Below, one piece after another: positions 11,884 through 14,471 of a stretch of DNA of 14,471 nt. This DNA comes from Bacillota bacterium (lineage in GTDB: Bacteria; Bacillota; Bacilli; Bacillales; Bacillaceae_J), in contig JAEWMK010000059.1 in NCBI GenBank assembly GCA_023457235.1, positions 1-14,471 of the forward strand. Reading direction: 5' to 3'. The notes under the pieces are model-generated. The model worked only from the letters and a program-made list of their open reading frames with translations. It was not told the DNA's origin and did no database searches. The position numbers and the translations under genes are program-made. The number at the start of each line of letters is the position of its first letter. The stretch's first letter is position 1.

Positions 11884-13395
11884 ATGCAAGGTCAAGCAGT
11901 AGAAACAAACAATTTAAAAACACATAAAGAATTAGAAGATATTAAGTTATTTATAAATGGTGAATTTGTTGATGCGGAATCAGGAAGTACTTTTGCAAAC
12001 CCTAACCCATTTACAAATACTGTGATTAATAACATTGCTGAAGGTCGCAAGGAAGATATGGAGAAAGCGGTTGCAGCTGCAAAAGATGCTTTCGAAAACG
12101 GTCCATGGGGATCTATGAAGCTAAAAGAAAGAGTTAAATTAATAAATCGTATTGCTGATCTTATCGATGAAGCAAATGATGAAATTGCATACCTAGAATC
12201 TTTAGACACTGGTCTTCCAATTAGTCAAACTAGAAATATGGCTGCTCGTGCTGCTGAGAACTTCCGTTTCTATGGGAAACTGATCGAAACTAAACATGGC
12301 GAAATGTTCCCAATGGATGATGAATTTATTAACTATACAGTTTATAAGCCATTAGGTGTTGTAGGGCTGATCACTCCATGGAATGCTCCGTTTATGCTAG
12401 AAACTTGGAAAGTAGCACCTGCACTAGCAACTGGTAATACTGTTGTCTTAAAACCAGCAGAATTATCTCCATTAACAGCTAACAAGTTAGCGGAAATTAT
12501 TGATAAAGCTGGCTTACCTAAAGGAGTATTCAACGTTGTTCACGGTTTTGGTGAAACAGCTGGTGATGCATTAGTTAAGCACCCTGATGTTAAAGCTATT
12601 TCATTTACAGGTGAAACAACAACAGGACAAATTATTATCAGAAATTCAGCAGATACACTTAAGAAAACATCAATGGAACTGGGCGGTAAATCACCTCTTA
12701 TCGTATTCGAAGATGCTGATCTTGATCGCGCTCTTGATGCTGCTGTATGGGGAATTTTCTCATTCAATGGTGAACGTTGTACGTCTAACTCACGTGTCTT
12801 CCTTCATAAAAATATTAAAGATGAATTCGTAGCAAAATTGAAGGAACGCGTGAAAAATATTAAGATTGGTGATCCAATGGATTCATCTACACAACTTGGA
12901 CCTTTAGTTGAAAAAGGCCATTATAACAAAGTTAAGAGCTATATTGAAATTGGTAGAGAAGAAGGTTGTGAGGTAGTACAAGGAACTATTCCTGAGGAAT
13001 GTAAAGCAGGAAACTTTGTACCACCAACATTATTACTAAATGCTAGAAATGATATGAGAGTTGCTCAAGAAGAAATCTTCGGTCCTGTTATGGCTGTAAT
13101 TGAATTTGAAGATGAAGAAGAAGTAATTAAAGCTGCAAATGATGTGAAATACGGACTTGCTGGATTTGTATGGACAAATAATCTTAAGAGAGCTCACCGC
13201 GTAGCCAATGCTGTAGAAGCTGGCATGCTTTGGATTAATGCGCAAAACGTACGTGACCTTCGCATTCCATTTGGAGGCGTTAAGGACAGTGGAATCGGTC
13301 GTGAAGGTGGCCACTATGCGTTTGAATTTTACACTGAGCCAAAAGTTATCCATGTAGCAATAGGCGATCACCATATCCCACAGTTTGGAAAATAA
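11884..13395 (+). CDS. Semialdehyde dehydrogenase: 2-hydroxymuconate (PraB/XylG) or 5-carboxymethyl-2-hydroxymuconate (HpaE) type
   Basis: An NAD(P)-dependent aldehyde dehydrogenase of 503 residues. Catalytic features, numbered from this start: Asn167 in PWNAPF, Glu265 in MELGGKSP, Cys299 in NGERCTSNSR, the cofactor motif SFTGETTTG, and EEIFGPV. The C-terminal part (AQNVRDLRIPFGGVKDSGIGRE and the IGDHHIPQFG tail) is of the HpaE/hydroxymuconate-semialdehyde group. In this window it most likely oxidises 2-hydroxymuconate semialdehyde to 2-hydroxymuconate, the substrate of the tautomerase. An HpaE-type role on the homoprotocatechuate product is the alternative. I chose ATG at 11884, ten bases after AAGGA; an in-frame GTG at 11875 is too close to that site. 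It is in one unit with the DapA-like gene and is followed by a terminator. Confidence 0.87.
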   Translation: MQGQAVETNNLKTHKELEDIKLFINGEFVDAESGSTFANPNPFTNTVINNIAEGRKEDMEKAVAAAKDAFENGPWGSMKLKERVKLINRIADLIDEANDEIAYLESLDTGLPISQTRNMAARAAENFRFYGKLIETKHGEMFPMDDEFINYTVYKPLGVVGLITPWNAPFMLETWKVAPALATGNTVVLKPAELSPLTANKLAEIIDKAGLPKGVFNVVHGFGETAGDALVKHPDVKAISFTGETTTGQIIIRNSADTLKKTSMELGGKSPLIVFEDADLDRALDAAVWGIFSFNGERCTSNSRVFLHKNIKDEFVAKLKERVKNIKIGDPMDSSTQLGPLVEKGHYNKVKSYIEIGREEGCEVVQGTIPEECKAGNFVPPTLLLNARNDMRVAQEEIFGPVMAVIEFEDEEEVIKAANDVKYGLAGFVWTNNLKRAHRVANAVEAGMLWINAQNVRDLRIPFGGVKDSGIGREGGHYAFEFYTEPKVIHVAIGDHHIPQFGK

Positions 13396-13405
13396 AGTAA
13401 AAGGT

Positions 13406-13440
13406 AAAAGCTAGAGATATATTTTCCCTCTAGCTTTTAT
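13406..13440 (+). terminator. Rho-independent terminator after the aldehyde dehydrogenase
   Basis: AAAAGCTAGAG (13406-13416) and CTCTAGCTTTT (13428-13438) are exact 11-bp arms around an 11-base loop, with the T-rich end of a classic terminator. Confidence 0.88.
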
Positions 13441-13509
13441 TGATACTAAATGTCGTAAAATGGAAAATATACAAATAATTTAAACTTTATTGAAAAAAAT
13501 GTATAAAAA

Positions 13510-13543
13510 CTATTGAAATCATATACGATGTGATATATGATTT
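13510..13543 (+). promoter_or_regulatory. Autoregulatory promoter-operator of the GntR gene
   Basis: TTGAAA (13513-13518), 17 bases, TATGAT (13536-13541), with the operator AAATCATATACGATGT in the spacer and a TATATGATTT half-site over the -10. Aligned with 10783-10816 it has three differences in 34 bases. Two of them (C at 13526, G at 13530) break the dyad, so the site should bind more weakly, as is usual for autoregulation. Confidence 0.78.
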
Positions 13544-13595
13544 TATTAGTAAGATTAATAAAACGGAGGTGACTAATCAAAGGGGACTTATTACC

Positions 13596-14282
13596 ATGGA
13601 TAAAAAGAAAACTATTAATCGTCGAAAAAAGTTAACTATTAGTAAAACCCAGTATGCTTATGAATATATAAGTTCAAAGATACTGGACGGTGTTTATGGA
13701 CCGGGACAGCGTATCATCATTGATCAAATTGCTAAAGAACTCGGTACTAGTACAATACCAATCCGCGAAGCTATCCGTAACCTTGAATCAGACGGACTAA
13801 TACAATATATACCTTATAGTGGTGCGATAGTAAGCGCTATCAATGAAACGGAGTACATTGAGATTTTATCTGTTATTTCTGTTTTAGAAGGATATGCGGC
13901 AGCCCTAAGTGCTCGAAAGTTTACTTCTCGAGATATTGAGGAACTGCAACAATTGAATATTCAAATGCATGAAGCGCTAGAAGATTTTAAATTAGATTTA
14001 TTTAATCAACTAAATAGAAAGTTTCATACTATTATATATGAAAAATGCGAAAACGACTTTTTATTAGAAGAGATTCGTCAATCCCAACAACGATTGGATC
14101 GAATTCGACGCTCTATCTTTACATTAGTGCCACAACGAACTCGTCAATCAATCGAGGAGCATAATAAGATTATTCATCTTCTAAAAGAAAAAGCGCCTTT
14201 ATTTCAAATTGAGGAAGAAATTCGACAGCATAGAATCAATACCATTATTGCTTTTAAAGAGCAGATGAAATCAAAGGCTTAA
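13596..14282 (+). CDS. GntR-family regulator, FadR/FCD subfamily
   Basis: A 228-residue regulator. After a basic leader (1-14) the winged HTH runs about 15-82, with the hallmark LGTSTIPIREAIRNLESDGLI (49-69) and PGQRIIIDQIAKEL before it. The all-helical FCD effector domain follows (about 88-220), with the histidines that normally bind a metal at His144 (RKFH), His189 (EEHN) and His212 (QHR). FCD effectors are usually carboxylates. The long reading frame opens at 13530, but that ATG lies upstream of the predicted transcription start, inside the promoter-operator; ATG 13596 with AAGGGG ten bases before is the better start. The matching operators indicate that it controls itself and the DapA-like/dehydrogenase unit, probably as a repressor released by a pathway acid. 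Confidence 0.9.
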   Translation: MDKKKTINRRKKLTISKTQYAYEYISSKILDGVYGPGQRIIIDQIAKELGTSTIPIREAIRNLESDGLIQYIPYSGAIVSAINETEYIEILSVISVLEGYAAALSARKFTSRDIEELQQLNIQMHEALEDFKLDLFNQLNRKFHTIIYEKCENDFLLEEIRQSQQRLDRIRRSIFTLVPQRTRQSIEEHNKIIHLLKEKAPLFQIEEEIRQHRINTIIAFKEQMKSKA

Positions 14283-14298
14283 CAAGATGTTTATTTTT

Positions 14299-14312
14299 TG
14301 ACAGCGTTTTCA
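14299..14312 (+). promoter_or_regulatory. cre-like site upstream of the second lipoprotein gene
   Basis: TGACAGCGTTTTCA fits the Bacillus cre consensus TGWAANCGNTNWCA with one mismatch. It overlaps a TTGACA-like -35 at 14298-14303, although no well-spaced -10 was found (TATATT at 14328-14333 is 24 bases away). CcpA control of this uptake gene is likely but unproven. Confidence 0.55.
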
Positions 14313-14370
14313 ATAGATGAAGCTTTTTATATTAGATTAAAGAAAAATATTATTGAAAAGGATGAAATGT

Positions 14371-14471
14371 ATGGCTAATTTTCTAAAAAGTAAAAAAGTA
14401 TTATCAACGGTTGCCTTAGCTTCAGCACTTCTTTTATCTGCTTGTGGTGGTGGAGGCACACAAAATACGGC
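14371..14471 (+). CDS. Lipoprotein, 5' end only; probable solute-binding protein
   Basis: The first 33 codons of a secreted lipoprotein cut by the right edge: a positively charged start, hydrophobic core and lipobox LLSAC with Cys25, then a glycine run (GGGG). AAAAGG at 14356-14361 is about nine bases upstream; an in-frame ATG at 14362 abuts that site and is less likely. The position after the GntR gene, with a cre-like site upstream, and the presence of a TRAP binding protein earlier suggest another TRAP (DctP) or ABC substrate-binding protein, possibly followed by the missing membrane subunits. The domain itself is not visible, so this is inference. Confidence 0.7.
   Translation, partial: MANFLKSKKVLSTVALASALLLSACGGGGTQNT

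Noticed and set aside
13530..13595. Longer N-terminus for the GntR regulator starting at 13530
   Set aside because: That ATG lies between the -35 and -10 elements of the gene's own promoter and upstream of the predicted transcription start; the added residues match no GntR N-terminus.

Overview
The window is low-GC DNA from a Bacillaceae-type Firmicute (Bacillus sensu lato). Evidence for this: strong AGGAGG-type ribosome binding sites, TTG/ATG starts, rho-independent terminators, CcpA-like cre sites, a Bacillus-like pyruvate carboxylase N-terminus at the left edge, and a dispersed repeat (2381-2531) of a kind I remember from Bacillus/Geobacillus genomes. No database search was possible, so product names rest on motifs and remembered family sequences.

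Central reading: the window carries an aromatic meta-cleavage pathway. It has a class III (LigB-type) ring-cleavage dioxygenase (8719-9540), an ACMSD-like decarboxylase (3671-4621), a semialdehyde dehydrogenase (11884-13395), 4-oxalocrotonate tautomerase (681-881), 4-oxalocrotonate decarboxylase (7823-8614), 2-oxopent-4-enoate hydratase (4887-5669), 4-hydroxy-2-oxovalerate aldolase (6779-7810) and acylating acetaldehyde dehydrogenase (5692-6576). Together these match every ring-cleavage and lower-pathway step of the protocatechuate 2,3-cleavage (pra) route described in Paenibacillus: protocatechuate -> 5-carboxy-2-hydroxymuconate-6-semialdehyde -> 2-hydroxymuconate semialdehyde -> 4-oxalocrotonate -> 2-oxopent-4-enoate -> 4-hydroxy-2-oxovalerate -> pyruvate + acetyl-CoA. 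No ring hydroxylase is in the window, so the entry substrate is inferred.

Layout: (1) 1-444, 5' part of pyruvate carboxylase on the minus strand. (2) 445-680, intergenic region with several palindromes. (3) 681-1406, tautomerase plus a GlcG/HbpS-like protein, then a terminator. (4) 1412-2370, a soluble chemoreceptor-like protein with its own promoter, cre-like site and terminator. (5) 2381-2531, Bacillaceae repeat. (6) 2534-3325, IclR regulator on the minus strand, divergent from the decarboxylase with an operator-rich spacer. (7) 3671-4654, decarboxylase and terminator. (8) 4672-10746, hydratase, acetaldehyde dehydrogenase, aldolase, oxalocrotonate decarboxylase, dioxygenase and a lone TRAP solute-binding lipoprotein, preceded by a probable 28-codon leader ORF. 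(9) 10756-13440, DapA-like lyase and aldehyde dehydrogenase under a GntR-type operator. (10) 13510-14282, GntR/FCD regulator with a near-identical promoter-operator. (11) 14371-end, start of another lipoprotein, probably a second solute-binding protein.

Two copies of a structured repeat (3522-3659 and 6573-6772) precede the decarboxylase and the aldolase and appear to supply their ribosome binding sites. The pathway seems to be split between an IclR-controlled part and a GntR-controlled part, with likely catabolite repression.
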